Source: Methanimicrococcus blatticola
GTDB taxonomy: Archaea; Halobacteriota; Methanosarcinia; Methanosarcinales; Methanosarcinaceae
Direction: 5' to 3'
Assembly: GCF_004363215.1 (NCBI RefSeq)
Contig: NZ_SNYS01000007.1
Span: forward strand, 176,713 to 240,712
Length of the DNA stretch: 64,000 bases
Shown: positions 8,590-16,542 of the stretch, one piece after another
Layout: each line of letters starts with the position of its first letter
Position numbering within the stretch: the first letter of the stretch is position 1
Program-made: the position numbers and the translations under genes
The notes under the pieces: generated by a model
Database searches by the model: none
The model's input: the letters and a program-made list of their open reading frames with translations, nothing else
Told to the model about the DNA's origin: nothing

Positions 8590-9085
8590 AAGTAAACCCG
8601 AAACAACCACCGCTAATTTTCAATTCCGATCGGAGCGAAGCGCAGAGAGGAATTGGAAATTTGCGGATTCGTACTCAGCCGATACGGCAAAAATGAAACC
8701 AGATTTTGTCAATATTTAATTTTGATATCTTATGTTATTGAAGAAATTCGATTACTGCATGCATCAGCGTGTAGCATTGTGTTGGTGTGCTGCGTTGTGT
8801 TGGTGTGCTGCGTTGTGTTGGCGTGCTGCATTCAGCGTTGTGTCGGCGTGTTGCGTTGCATCTGCTCATTCTTATCACATCCGTTCGCTGACGCGAACGT
8901 GGCTGCTGTTACCTTGCCGTTTGCGTTGCGCTGTTACCTGCCGTTTGCGTTGCGCTGTTACCTGCCGTTTGCGTTGCGTTGTTACCTTGCCGTTTGCGTT
9001 GCGCGGTTACCTTGCCGTTTGCATTGCTGTCTTGCACATCGGAGCCGCTTCGCCGCGCGCGAGTGCCGCAATTTTAAAAATATGA
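8590..9085 (+). repeat. Composite hairpin/tandem repeat element, family B, copy 1
   Basis: Between convergent pelA and trx. It opens with CCCGAAACAACCACCG and a hairpin (about 8612-8665) with arms CAATTCC/GGAATTG around GGAGCGAAGCG. Then come about three units of a 16-base repeat (TGTTGGTGTGCTGCGT), a palindromic CGTTCGCTGACGCGAACG (8882-8899), and about five units of a roughly 24-base repeat (GTTACCTTGCCGTTTGCGTT). It ends with CGCGCGCGAG. Cys-rich reading frames across it are translations of the tandem repeats, not genes. Copies lie at 53.1-53.5 kb and, partly, 39.4-39.6 kb. Confidence 0.85.
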
Positions 9086-9139
9086 AAAAAGAACCCGTGT
9101 TTTAAAAATATAAAAAATAAAAAGAAAAACGAAATTAAA

Positions 9140-9406
9140 TTAGAGATATTTTTCAATCTCGACTTCTAATTTCTCTTTGGAGGTCAGGCCGACAAAACTG
9201 CTGACCAATTCGCCGTTTAATAAAATCGCGATTGTCGGAATGGCGTGAATTGAATATTGGCGAGCCAATTCCTGATTTTCATCAACGTCGACGACGCTGA
9301 ATTTCACTTTGTCTTTGTATTGGGTTTCCAATTCTTCAATAATCGGTTTCTGCATTCTGCAGGGACCGCACCAGGCCGCTGTAAAATCAATAACTTCCAA
9401 ACTCAT
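9140..9406 (-). CDS. Thioredoxin / glutaredoxin-like protein
   Basis: 88-residue single-domain thioredoxin-fold protein with the redox motif WCGPC near residues 12-16 and a cis-proline loop AIPTI. Archaeal thioredoxins of about 85 residues are of this compact type. The ATG at MSLEVIDFTA follows AGGTGAG; a much longer reading upstream lacks a ribosome site and would intrude towards the next gene. It is the last gene downstream of metV-metF-cofE-like on the minus strand. It probably reduces protein disulfides; targets are unknown. Confidence 0.88.
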   Translation of the reverse strand: MSLEVIDFTAAWCGPCRMQKPIIEELETQYKDKVKFSVVDVDENQELARQYSIHAIPTIAILLNGELVSSFVGLTSKEKLEVEIEKYL

Positions 9407-9500
9407 TTTTCTCACCTGTTTGTTTTTTAATAATCGAAACAAGATAAAATAGATCTCGCTTCTAAATAATCTTTGTGTTTTGAATAACTTTTCAAAAAAA

Positions 9501-10319
9501 TTAGACGCTGCCACTCTTTTTCAATACGCCCCAATACATGCATTCCTCGGGAGAAATCGTTGTGATTCCGAATGCCTCCGAGTCAAAAACGGCATTCGCG
9601 TTCCGAATCAAAGCAAAAGGCGTACTTTCATTGCTTTCGCCCATGACAGCTTCTGCCGCCGATGCCAAATTATCAGCAACCGCGACGCGCGTAACCGCCA
9701 GCGGGCGACCGAACAAATCCGTTTCTCCGCGTTTATCAACCGTTGCCAAAAAACCGGCAGCTCCAATTGCAACGCCTGTGCATCCGAGGCGAAGCGGCTG
9801 TGTTCGGCTGTCGGCAATAATCACACCGACATGAACACCGAATTCTTTCAAAACAAATTCGGCAATTTTTCGGGCACTTTTTGTCGGATTTTCAGGATAC
9901 AAAATAACGCAGCCTTCCGGCGCATTGGAATTATCAATGCCGGCATTCGGACAGAGCATACCGTCTTTAAGCGTTAGCAAAACCCCGAAAACGCCGCCGA
10001 AAATAACATCGGATTCCGAGATGACAAGTTCAGCCTCGCGGGCATCGATTTGATACAATTTTTCATATTCCAAGGCGGCAACACTCGGCTGAATATCATC
10101 CAACAGAACAACCCGATTTTCAGAGGTCGCCAAAGCGGATTCGGCAATCACAAGAATATCATTTGTTTGAGGCAGCAAATTCGCCTGCTCAAACGCCGCC
10201 CTGATTTTTAAAAGAATATCCTCACCGGGACAAATCAAATCACTTTTTAAGCCGAAGATTTCAAGCGGCAAATCAACCGGCGAGCCGGGCTGTGAATTTT
10301 GAGCGGGAGGGACAGACAT
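9501..10319 (-). CDS. CofE-family gamma-glutamyl ligase, possible folate glutamyl ligase (FolC2-like)
   Basis: 272 residues related to CofE, the GTP-dependent F420-0:gamma-L-glutamate ligase. Recognisable CofE blocks are DGMLCPNAGIDNSNAPEG (about 145-162), IIADSRTQPLRLGCTGVAIG (about 195-214) and DLFGRPLAVTRVAVADNLAS. True CofE is shorter and usually stands elsewhere. Here the gene sits with metF, metV and trx, and the second folate operon is 5 kb upstream. In Chlamydia a CofE homologue acts as a folylglutamate synthase (FolC2), so glutamylation of tetrahydrofolate is a reasonable inference; ordinary F420 synthesis is the alternative. AGGA precedes the ATG. Confidence 0.75.
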   Translation of the reverse strand: MSVPPAQNSQPGSPVDLPLEIFGLKSDLICPGEDILLKIRAAFEQANLLPQTNDILVIAESALATSENRVVLLDDIQPSVAALEYEKLYQIDAREAELVISESDVIFGGVFGVLLTLKDGMLCPNAGIDNSNAPEGCVILYPENPTKSARKIAEFVLKEFGVHVGVIIADSRTQPLRLGCTGVAIGAAGFLATVDKRGETDLFGRPLAVTRVAVADNLASAAEAVMGESNESTPFALIRNANAVFDSEAFGITTISPEECMYWGVLKKSGSV

Positions 10320-10382
10320 AAAGATCCTTTTTTAGAAATTGAATAAACAGTAAACAATAACAAAATCCGTTCTTCATTAAAA

Positions 10383-10535
10383 GAATTGCGGAAACAAAAG
10401 GAAAACAAAAAAAGGAAAACAAAAAAAGGAAAACAAAAAAAAACGGTAAATGAAAAACAGTAAAATGAAAAACGGTAAATGAAAAAACAGTAAATGAAAA
10501 AACGATAAATGAAAAAACGATAAATGAAAAAAGCG
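10383..10535. repeat. Low-complexity tandem repeats between metF and the cofE-like gene
   Basis: Three units of AAAAGGAAAACAAAA are followed by about six imperfect units of AACGGTAAATGAAAA (spacing 14-16 bases). They occupy nearly the whole gap, so the two genes are separated by repeat sequence rather than by a recognisable promoter. No coding sense is seen on either strand. Confidence 0.7.
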
Positions 10536-10540
10536 TTACT

Positions 10541-11482
10541 TTATTCAAGAACATGCGCTTTTTTCAGAATTTTTTCAGTATAAGTATGTGCGCCGACAGG
10601 CATCATATGAATTCCGCGGCAAATCGGTTTGAGCCGCATGATTAATTCCGCTGAAATAATCATTCCTTCGGAAACCGGATCGTCTGCTGCTTGAATACGT
10701 TCATGAATTTCATCCGGAATTGAAATGCCCGGAATATTATTGTCCATGTAACGAGCCATTTGAACCGACCGGATCGGAATAATTCCGGCAATAATCGGAA
10801 CGTCCGTTTCTACTTTTTCCAAGAATTCCTTGAATTTTTCAATGTCAAAAATCGCTTGCGTTTGAATAAAATCAACGTCAAAAGAAAGTTTTTTCTCAAG
10901 CTTCATGATTTGGAGCCGCTCATTCGGATCCGCGTTGGACACGACACCGACACAAAAATCAGGTGCGCCGGTGAGGTTGTTTCCCGAAAAATCATATCCT
11001 TTTTTGAGATGATTAATTGTTCTTAACAGTTGAACAGAATCTAAATCATAAACGGGTTTGGCTGTCGGGTGGTCGCCGCATTTCGGGTGATCGCCGCTCA
11101 TGACAAGAAGATTGGGAATACCGAGTGCCGCTGCGCCGAGTAAATCCGCCTGAAGTCCGATTCTGTTACGGTCACGGCAGGTCATCTGCATAACCGGATC
11201 AGAATACCCGTTTTCAATCATCAGACGTGCAAACGCCATGGACGACATATGAAGCGTTGCACATTGATTATCAGTAATATTAATCGCATCAACAAATCCC
11301 TGAATGGATTTCATATTTTCAATTGCCGGTGAAAAATCAATGCCTTTGGGCGGTGAAACTTCTCCTGTCACAAGAAACTGCGATGATTTTAATTTCTCTT
11401 TAAATGTACCTTTCGAACCCATATTTACCCCGGGATGCGAGACGTTTTTAGAGATCGTCCTCGGAATTATTTTAGTTGCCAT
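10541..11482 (-). CDS. metF: 5,10-methylenetetrahydrofolate reductase MetF
   Basis: TIM-barrel flavoprotein that interconverts methylene- and methyl-tetrahydrofolate. Family blocks seen are FLVTGEVSPPKG, NITDNQ, QMTCRDRNRIGLQADLLGAAALGI, DFIQTQAIFD and IPIRSVQMARYM. The start is uncertain. MATKII has AGGGAT four bases upstream and is my choice (313 residues). MGSKGTFKEK 20 codons later follows GGGGT and would match the usual family length better. It follows metV closely and supplies the catalytic half of the MetF-MetV pair, feeding methyl groups to methionine-type reactions. Confidence 0.9.
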   Translation of the reverse strand: MATKIIPRTISKNVSHPGVNMGSKGTFKEKLKSSQFLVTGEVSPPKGIDFSPAIENMKSIQGFVDAINITDNQCATLHMSSMAFARLMIENGYSDPVMQMTCRDRNRIGLQADLLGAAALGIPNLLVMSGDHPKCGDHPTAKPVYDLDSVQLLRTINHLKKGYDFSGNNLTGAPDFCVGVVSNADPNERLQIMKLEKKLSFDVDFIQTQAIFDIEKFKEFLEKVETDVPIIAGIIPIRSVQMARYMDNNIPGISIPDEIHERIQAADDPVSEGMIISAELIMRLKPICRGIHMMPVGAHTYTEKILKKAHVLE

Positions 11483-11522
11483 TTTATCCCTGCATTCCAT
11501 AATCATTAACTTTTAACACGTT

Positions 11523-12134
11523 TCAAATTAGATGATTTTTCGGCATTTGAATGTCAGAGAGTGTCGGAATCAAATGAATTGAATCCATTTTCTGTTCAAT
11601 CAAATACCACACACACTCGTTTTCGCGGGAAACTTCGCATTTTCCGTTTTTAGAGCCGCCGCACGGCCCGTTCATTTGAGACTTCGGACAGCGCGCATTC
11701 GGACAAATGCCGCTGAAGTCGCCGATATTGCACTCGCCGCACAGGATACAAAGATGTTCGGAAGGATGTAACCCTAAACATCCGCCAAGCGATACGGTTT
11801 CGTTTGTGCCTGTCACGGGAACATTTGTAACGGATGAGACAACAGACGTTCCGCTGCCGCAACCCATCACCAAAATACAATCGGCGTCTTTGATTTTTTC
11901 ATTTTTCGCGACCAGATGATCAAAAGAGCGAACGCTGCACGCTGCTGTCGGCAGTGCCCAGCCGATAATCGGATGGCCGGCCTGCTCTAATCGGTCGGCA
12001 AGCTCCAAGACTTCGGGCTCACCGCCGGTCCTCATTTTAGCGGCGCAGACATTACAGCCGATGATGAAAATACTTTTTCGACCTTCCACGAAAGGCAGAA
12101 TTTCTTCAAACGGCTTCGCTTTGGTAATAATCAT
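11523..12134 (-). CDS. metV: Methylenetetrahydrofolate reductase accessory protein MetV (zinc/iron-sulfur)
   Basis: Cys-rich partner of MetF, 203 residues. It contains IIGCNVCAAKMRTGG near the N-terminus and a C-terminal cluster CILCGECNIG...CPNARCPKSQMNGPCGG, matching the MTHFR C-terminal (MetV) domain that passes electrons to MetF in acetogens and methanogens. The ATG at MIITKAKPF has no Shine-Dalgarno, but TTTTAATAA lies about 26 bases upstream, so the message is probably leaderless and this is the first gene of metV-metF-cofE-like-trx. Lower-complexity upstream codons are unlikely to be translated. Confidence 0.9.
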   Translation of the reverse strand: MIITKAKPFEEILPFVEGRKSIFIIGCNVCAAKMRTGGEPEVLELADRLEQAGHPIIGWALPTAACSVRSFDHLVAKNEKIKDADCILVMGCGSGTSVVSSVTNVPVTGTNETVSLGGCLGLHPSEHLCILCGECNIGDFSGICPNARCPKSQMNGPCGGSKNGKCEVSRENECVWYLIEQKMDSIHLIPTLSDIQMPKNHLI

Positions 12135-12681
12135 AGCAAATCGAAAATGGTTTATTAAAATCGTTTTTATTCGAATTTCATGAACGGCATCCCCCAATAG
12201 ACGCTGTCATTCAATAAAGTCGAAAATTAAGAATATCATGATATATGCTTTATTTGTATATAAAGTTAAAAGAAAATCAGAAATTAACATTAACATAATT
12301 AATACAAAATAATCATGATTAATACAAAATAATCAGAAAAACGAAGGGCATTTTTACCGAAAATAACAAAAAAAGATGCAGATCACGCGCGATGACTCGC
12401 GGTGACTTCAGGCAGCAAACGGAATCGGCAAGATAGCTGTACAATTACTTTTACGTTCAGCAGGTGCATTAAATAGTAAAAAAATGCAAAATTCGGAAGT
12501 GGCTTTTGTTTAAAATGAAAAAATGAGACATACCCCACATTTATTTTGAAAAATGGTGCGACTCGCGCGCGGCGATGGCTGTTGAAAGTAAAACAGAAAT
12601 AAAAAAGAAAAGTGAAAAATAAAAAAGCAGAAAATGAGTAAAAACCCATTTTCATTTTCAAAAATCAAAAAATGTTTTTGA
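12135..12681. other. Intergenic region with CG-rich motif D
   Basis: No gene is seen. The sequence is AT-rich except for one CG-rich stretch (about 12543-12580). Read on the minus strand it gives CGCCGCGCGCGAGTCGCACC followed by a T-run, one of about nine copies of this motif in the window. It lies 3' of the exported-protein gene and on that gene's strand. Confidence 0.6.
12630..12653 (-). terminator. Terminator of exported-protein gene 1
   Basis: GAAAATGAGT pairs with ACCCATTTTC (one G-T pair) around an A-rich loop; on the minus strand the hairpin is followed by a T-rich stretch. The same hairpin follows the paralogous gene. Confidence 0.6.
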
Positions 12682-13653
12682 TTATTTTCTTCTCATGAAC
12701 AAAGCGCCTGCAACGCCGAGACATGCAATAATGCCGACAACACCGATTCCGGGAATGCTGCTGTCATCGTCGCCTGTATTGTTGCTGCCGGAAGACTGCG
12801 GCAAAACAGGAAGCATGTAAACGATTTGATAATTATCGCGGTCTTCGCCGAGATCTTGATTTAAGGCAACAACCGACCAAACGCCACTGTCATTGAATGT
12901 GAAGGATTTTGTCAAGTTTGCATCCAAATGCGTATAAATTCCTTCGGAAGGCCCGTTTGCTTTTAATTCATACGGATTGACATACACTTCCGCACGAACC
13001 GGAAACGGATTTTTAACAGGCGCGGGGTTTTCAACTTCATTTTCAAACCAGCTTAAATTGCCGTCGACTGAGAACGTTAATGAACTGTTTTCTTTGATGT
13101 TGTTCGGATTAGATACCGGATAGATTGTTACAGGAATTCCTGCGGTGTGACCGTAAGTCTTAACATTATCCCAACCGGCTGAGCTGCTGCCGACATAGAG
13201 CGGCGCAACTGTGTATCTTTCGCGCGTCATTGTTCCGTTATCATCAAATCCTTTTTGAGAGCCTTTGACATAATAAACGCCGTCCTGATCAAATTTAACT
13301 GATCCGACATACCAGTTTGCAGTAACAATTGAACCGTCAATGGTTTCATAACTGACATTGCCGGATGAACGCTTGATTGAAACGGGTGTTTCCGTTCCGT
13401 TTGGTGCAATCAATGTCATATTGATTTGGAAATTTTCACCGATTTCAGCAAAATTAGCGTCGGTCGGATGAACGATGTACAAATAGAGATTTGTTGAATC
13501 TCCCTTTTCGAAATAGAAGCTTTCTGCGGTTGCATTTATTGATCCAGCCTGAGAAGCGCCCGGAAAAATCGTCACATAGTGAGCGGAAGCGGGCAAAACC
13601 AATAAAAGAATCAGCAAGAAAGCAATTGAGAATGAAATGATTTTATTTGTCAT
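12682..13653 (-). CDS. Exported DUF4198-like protein with C-terminal sorting signal, paralogue 1
   Basis: 323 residues. An N-terminal signal peptide (FSIAFLLILLLVLPASAH) leads to a beta-rich ectodomain starting HYVTIFPGASQ and containing NLYLYIVHPTDANFAEIG. This resembles DUF4198-type extracytoplasmic domains, some linked to metal uptake. A Ser/Asn/Asp-rich spacer precedes IPGIGVVGIIACLGVAGA and a final MRRK: motif, membrane helix and basic end, like archaeosortase (PGF-CTERM-type) sorting signals. Many N-glycosylation sequons (NxS/T) occur. The neighbouring gene is a paralogue with an almost identical tail. The substrate is unknown. Confidence 0.78.
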   Translation of the reverse strand: MTNKIISFSIAFLLILLLVLPASAHYVTIFPGASQAGSINATAESFYFEKGDSTNLYLYIVHPTDANFAEIGENFQINMTLIAPNGTETPVSIKRSSGNVSYETIDGSIVTANWYVGSVKFDQDGVYYVKGSQKGFDDNGTMTRERYTVAPLYVGSSSAGWDNVKTYGHTAGIPVTIYPVSNPNNIKENSSLTFSVDGNLSWFENEVENPAPVKNPFPVRAEVYVNPYELKANGPSEGIYTHLDANLTKSFTFNDSGVWSVVALNQDLGEDRDNYQIVYMLPVLPQSSGSNNTGDDDSSIPGIGVVGIIACLGVAGALFMRRK

Positions 13654-13728
13654 AATAATCCACTGCCCCTGAATATAAGGATTGAAAGCATATTCAGAAA
13701 ATAATAAAAAGTAAAAATTTAAATTTAC

Positions 13729-13772
13729 TTCGTATTACGAAAATTGAATATCGTAATAACATTATATATAAT
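13729..13772 (-). promoter_or_regulatory. Promoter with palindromic operator for exported-protein gene 1
   Basis: On the minus strand a TATA box (TATATATAAT, about 13762-13772) is followed 20-30 bases later by a perfect palindrome, TTCGTA-T-TACGAA (13729-13741). A third half-site, CGTAATA (13752-13758), lies between. The palindrome falls where transcription should start, a position typical of repressor operators. Confidence 0.5.
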
Positions 13773-13891
13773 TGGTGCTGAAAGATTAAAAGAGGCAAAG
13801 TACCCGCATAAAAAAGCAAATAAAAGAATCGGATAAGGATGAATTAAAAAACAGACAGAGAAGAACTGAAATAAAATAAAAAGAAGAAGCA

Positions 13892-13915
13892 GAAAATGAG
13901 TAAAAACTCACTTTC
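13892..13915 (-). terminator. Terminator of exported-protein gene 2
   Basis: GAAAATGAGT pairs with ACTCACTTTC around an A-run. Sequence and placement match the hairpin after the paralogue, so the 3' flank was duplicated together with the gene tail. Confidence 0.6.
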
Positions 13916-13931
13916 GTTTTCAAAAACTAGA

Positions 13932-14936
13932 TTATTTTCTTCTCATGAACAAAGCGCCTGCGACACCGAGACATGCAATAATGCCGACAACGCCGATTCC
14001 GGGAATGCTGCTGTCATCATCGCCGGTACTGTTGCTGCTGTTGTTGTTACTGCTGTTGCCTTCATTTCCGCTGTTGGAACTTGCAGAAACGGGCATAACG
14101 TAGACAGCCTGGTAGTTGTCGCCGCCGATTTCTCCTTCTTCATTCACACCCATGAATGTCCAAATACCTGCTTTAGACACGGTTGCGGTAAAGGTTGGGT
14201 TTGCGTTGGATTTAACGTGGGTCGTTGTAAGAAGTCCTTCGCCGTTTGCTTTCATTTGAGACGGGGTAATGTATTCTGCGACTTCAACGGGGAGCGGGTC
14301 AAGGACATCTTTAGAGTCGATGACTTCCTGCGCGAAGAAGCTCATGTTTCCAAGGAAAGTGAAATTGACAGATGCGCCTGCTTTAATGTTGCGGGTGTCT
14401 GTGTTGGGTGTAAGAACAACGTTAGCGCTTGTGTTCAGACCGATTTTTTTCAAGTTGTCCCAGCCGGTTGAACTGTTGCCTGCATAAAGAACTGTGACAG
14501 ATTGTCTTTCTCTGTTTTGTGTGCCGTTGTCATATCCTTTTTGGATGCTGGTGATGTAGTAAACGCCTTCCTGATCGAGTTTGATGTTGGAAGAATACCA
14601 GTTGGTTGTCACAGAGTTGCCGTTGCCTGTGTCGTATGTAACGTTGGAGGCGGAGCGTGTCAATGTCACGTTTGCGATGCTGCCGTTCGGGTAGATGACC
14701 TGTTGAGTCAAATTAAAAGCGGGACCGATTTCAGCGTAATTGGCTTCTGCCGGGTGAATGATGTAGAGGTAAAGGTTTGCGGTGTCGCCGACTTTGAAAT
14801 AAAAGTCATCGGCTTTGACGTTAACGGATGCCTCCTGTGAAGCGCCCGGAAAAACAATAACCGAGTGCGCTGCGGCCGGTGCAACCATGGCGAGCATAAA
14901 TAATAAGACGAGAGTCAGTGAAAATATTTTTTTCAT
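13932..14936 (-). CDS. Exported DUF4198-like protein with C-terminal sorting signal, paralogue 2
   Basis: 334 residues with the same architecture as its downstream neighbour: signal peptide (LVLLFMLAMVAPAAAHS), DUF4198-like ectodomain (VIVFPGASQ, NLYLYIIHPAEANYAEIG), Ser/Asn-rich spacer, and an identical DDDSSIPGIGVVGIIACLG tail ending MRRK. The ectodomains differ widely, while the last 75 or so bases of the genes are almost the same, suggesting gene conversion or strong constraint on the sorting signal. AAGGAT precedes the ATG. The product is probably membrane-anchored on the outer face. Confidence 0.78.
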   Translation of the reverse strand: MKKIFSLTLVLLFMLAMVAPAAAHSVIVFPGASQEASVNVKADDFYFKVGDTANLYLYIIHPAEANYAEIGPAFNLTQQVIYPNGSIANVTLTRSASNVTYDTGNGNSVTTNWYSSNIKLDQEGVYYITSIQKGYDNGTQNRERQSVTVLYAGNSSTGWDNLKKIGLNTSANVVLTPNTDTRNIKAGASVNFTFLGNMSFFAQEVIDSKDVLDPLPVEVAEYITPSQMKANGEGLLTTTHVKSNANPTFTATVSKAGIWTFMGVNEEGEIGGDNYQAVYVMPVSASSNSGNEGNSSNNNSSNSTGDDDSSIPGIGVVGIIACLGVAGALFMRRK

Positions 14937-14950
14937 ATAATCAATCCTTT

Positions 14951-15001
14951 TTCCGGAAAATATGTGCTTTCAAGGGAATGAAAAATTCCGGAAATTTAAA
15001 C
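14951..15001 (-). promoter_or_regulatory. Paired TTCCGGAA palindromes upstream of exported-protein gene 2
   Basis: TTCCGGAA occurs at 14951-14958 and again at 14986-14993, beside a TATA-like TTTAAATTT (about 14993-15001). The two sites flank the expected transcription start, unlike the TTCGTA palindrome of the paralogue, so the two genes may answer to different regulators. Confidence 0.4.
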
Positions 15002-15645
15002 AAAACCGTTTCAGAAAGAAACGAGATTCAACCGGCCCTATGAAAACCGATTGAAGAGGGGTGTAGAATTTGATGAAGCAATAAAAAAGCAATCAATCTT
15101 TGTTACAGATTCTTATTTTTTTATAACTTCATATGACAAACAAAAATTAAACCAATTATTAATATAAAAAGTTGACGAGATTTCGCCATACCAAAAACAA
15201 ATAAAATTGATAATTTGAATAAATAATAGACGAGAAGAATACAAAAAGAGAATTAAATATAGAAAAAAAGAAAAATAAATTACATTTTTTAAAAAAGGAA
15301 TTGGCAGAATGAAACCGAATCAAACGAAAACTTTTCGGCGAAAAAATAACGGAAAACGAACATTTTTTGAGATGTTTTTTCATAAAACCAAAGATAAAAA
15401 GGATTAAAACGGAATCTGAAAAGATAATAAGCGGAAGTGAAAAAGAAAACAGGCACAGCGTGTTAGTACAGATTAAAAAATAAGAAATATTAAGTGTTTT
15501 CAAAAACACACAAAAAATGACGCGTCGTCGCGCACGCGGCCGATTCACAACATCACTAAACAAAAACAGAATAAAAATAAAAATCGAAAAAGAGTTGAGG
15601 ACCAAGCCGAAAAGAATTCAGGATTTAACCGAAAAGAATTCAAGG
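15002..15645. other. AT-rich intergenic region
   Basis: No convincing gene. The long open frame on the minus strand is Phe/Leu/Ile-rich low-complexity sequence without a ribosome site. A diverged copy of CG-rich motif D lies at about 15517-15545 (minus strand), downstream of folP and on its strand. Confidence 0.5.
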
Positions 15646-16482
15646 TTAAACCGAAAGTTTTGCGTTTCTGACAGCATAAACGACTTTCATCGCGTCAACG
15701 GTTTCAGAAACATCATGCGTTCGAATGATATGACCGCCTTTGTAAGCGGCGATGCTTGCCGCAACCAAGCTCGGGATCAATCGCTCTTCAGCCGGTTTTT
15801 CAACCACGGAATTTAAGAATGATTTACGAGAAACAGCAACCAAAATCGGCATTTCAAAAACATTAAAATTTTCAAACCGGTTAATAACATCAAAATCATA
15901 GTCTGATGTTTTTTCCGGAGTCCAGTGCCCGATGGCAGGATCCAGAATGATTTTCTGCGGATCAATGCCGGCGTGTTCCGCATTTGAAATGGCGTTGGAC
16001 AAAGAAGACATGACCGCGTCCATGCCGAGCGGGTCGCCCGGAATCTTTTGCGTTGCCATTAAAACCGCGCAGGCATCGTGATCGGCGATGACTTTTCCCA
16101 TTCGCGCGTCTGCTTTTAAGCTGGAAATATCGTTAATGATTTCAGCGCCGCGGTTCAGCGCGCCTTCCGCGATTTCGGCATACATTGTGTCCACCGAAAT
16201 CGGAACGGAAATGTTGCCGGAGAGTTCTTTGAGTGCTGAAAAAAGGCGGTTTTTTTCTTCTTCAACGCTGATTTCTTCCGCCCACGGCGATGTGGACCGC
16301 GCGCCGACATCTAAAAGCGTTGCGCCGTCGTCAATCATTTTTTGAGCGGCTTCCAAAATTGAAGACGAATCACGGACAGATTTTTTGTAAAACGATTCCG
16401 GGCTGAGATTCAAAATACCCATCACATGCGGCGGATGACTGCCGCCGAAAGTTAAGCCGCACATATTTACCGAAAATGTCAT
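15646..16482 (-). CDS. folP: Dihydropteroate synthase FolP
   Basis: TIM-barrel enzyme joining 4-aminobenzoate to hydroxymethyl-dihydropterin pyrophosphate, 278 residues. Motifs seen are MGILNLSPESF (normally NVTPDSF), DDGATLLDVGARSTSP, PISVDT, INDIS, ILDPAIGHW and VAVSRKSFL; the final Lys/Arg pattern usually reads GxSRKSF. Archaea making methanopterin use other enzymes for the equivalent step, so a DHPS of this kind next to folD and glyA indicates tetrahydrofolate synthesis. GGGGA precedes the ATG. It is the last gene of glyA-folD-folP. Confidence 0.92.
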   Translation of the reverse strand: MTFSVNMCGLTFGGSHPPHVMGILNLSPESFYKKSVRDSSSILEAAQKMIDDGATLLDVGARSTSPWAEEISVEEEKNRLFSALKELSGNISVPISVDTMYAEIAEGALNRGAEIINDISSLKADARMGKVIADHDACAVLMATQKIPGDPLGMDAVMSSLSNAISNAEHAGIDPQKIILDPAIGHWTPEKTSDYDFDVINRFENFNVFEMPILVAVSRKSFLNSVVEKPAEERLIPSLVAASIAAYKGGHIIRTHDVSETVDAMKVVYAVRNAKLSV

Positions 16483-16542
16483 GAAATTCCCCGGAATCGC
16501 TTACAATATTTTTAAAATTTTTATTTTTAATTTTTTTGTTTA

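Noticed and set aside
8653..9105. Open frames giving Cys/Leu/Ala-rich proteins on the plus strand
   Set aside because: They are translations of the tandem repeats in family B; no ribosome site, and both frames stay open because the repeat units lack stop codons.
12383..12661. 92-codon minus-strand ORF
   Set aside because: Runs through a terminator hairpin and a motif D copy, and shows no protein-like composition.
15159..15605. 148-codon minus-strand ORF rich in Phe, Ile and Leu
   Set aside because: Low-complexity AT-rich DNA without a Shine-Dalgarno or recognisable domain; includes a motif D copy.
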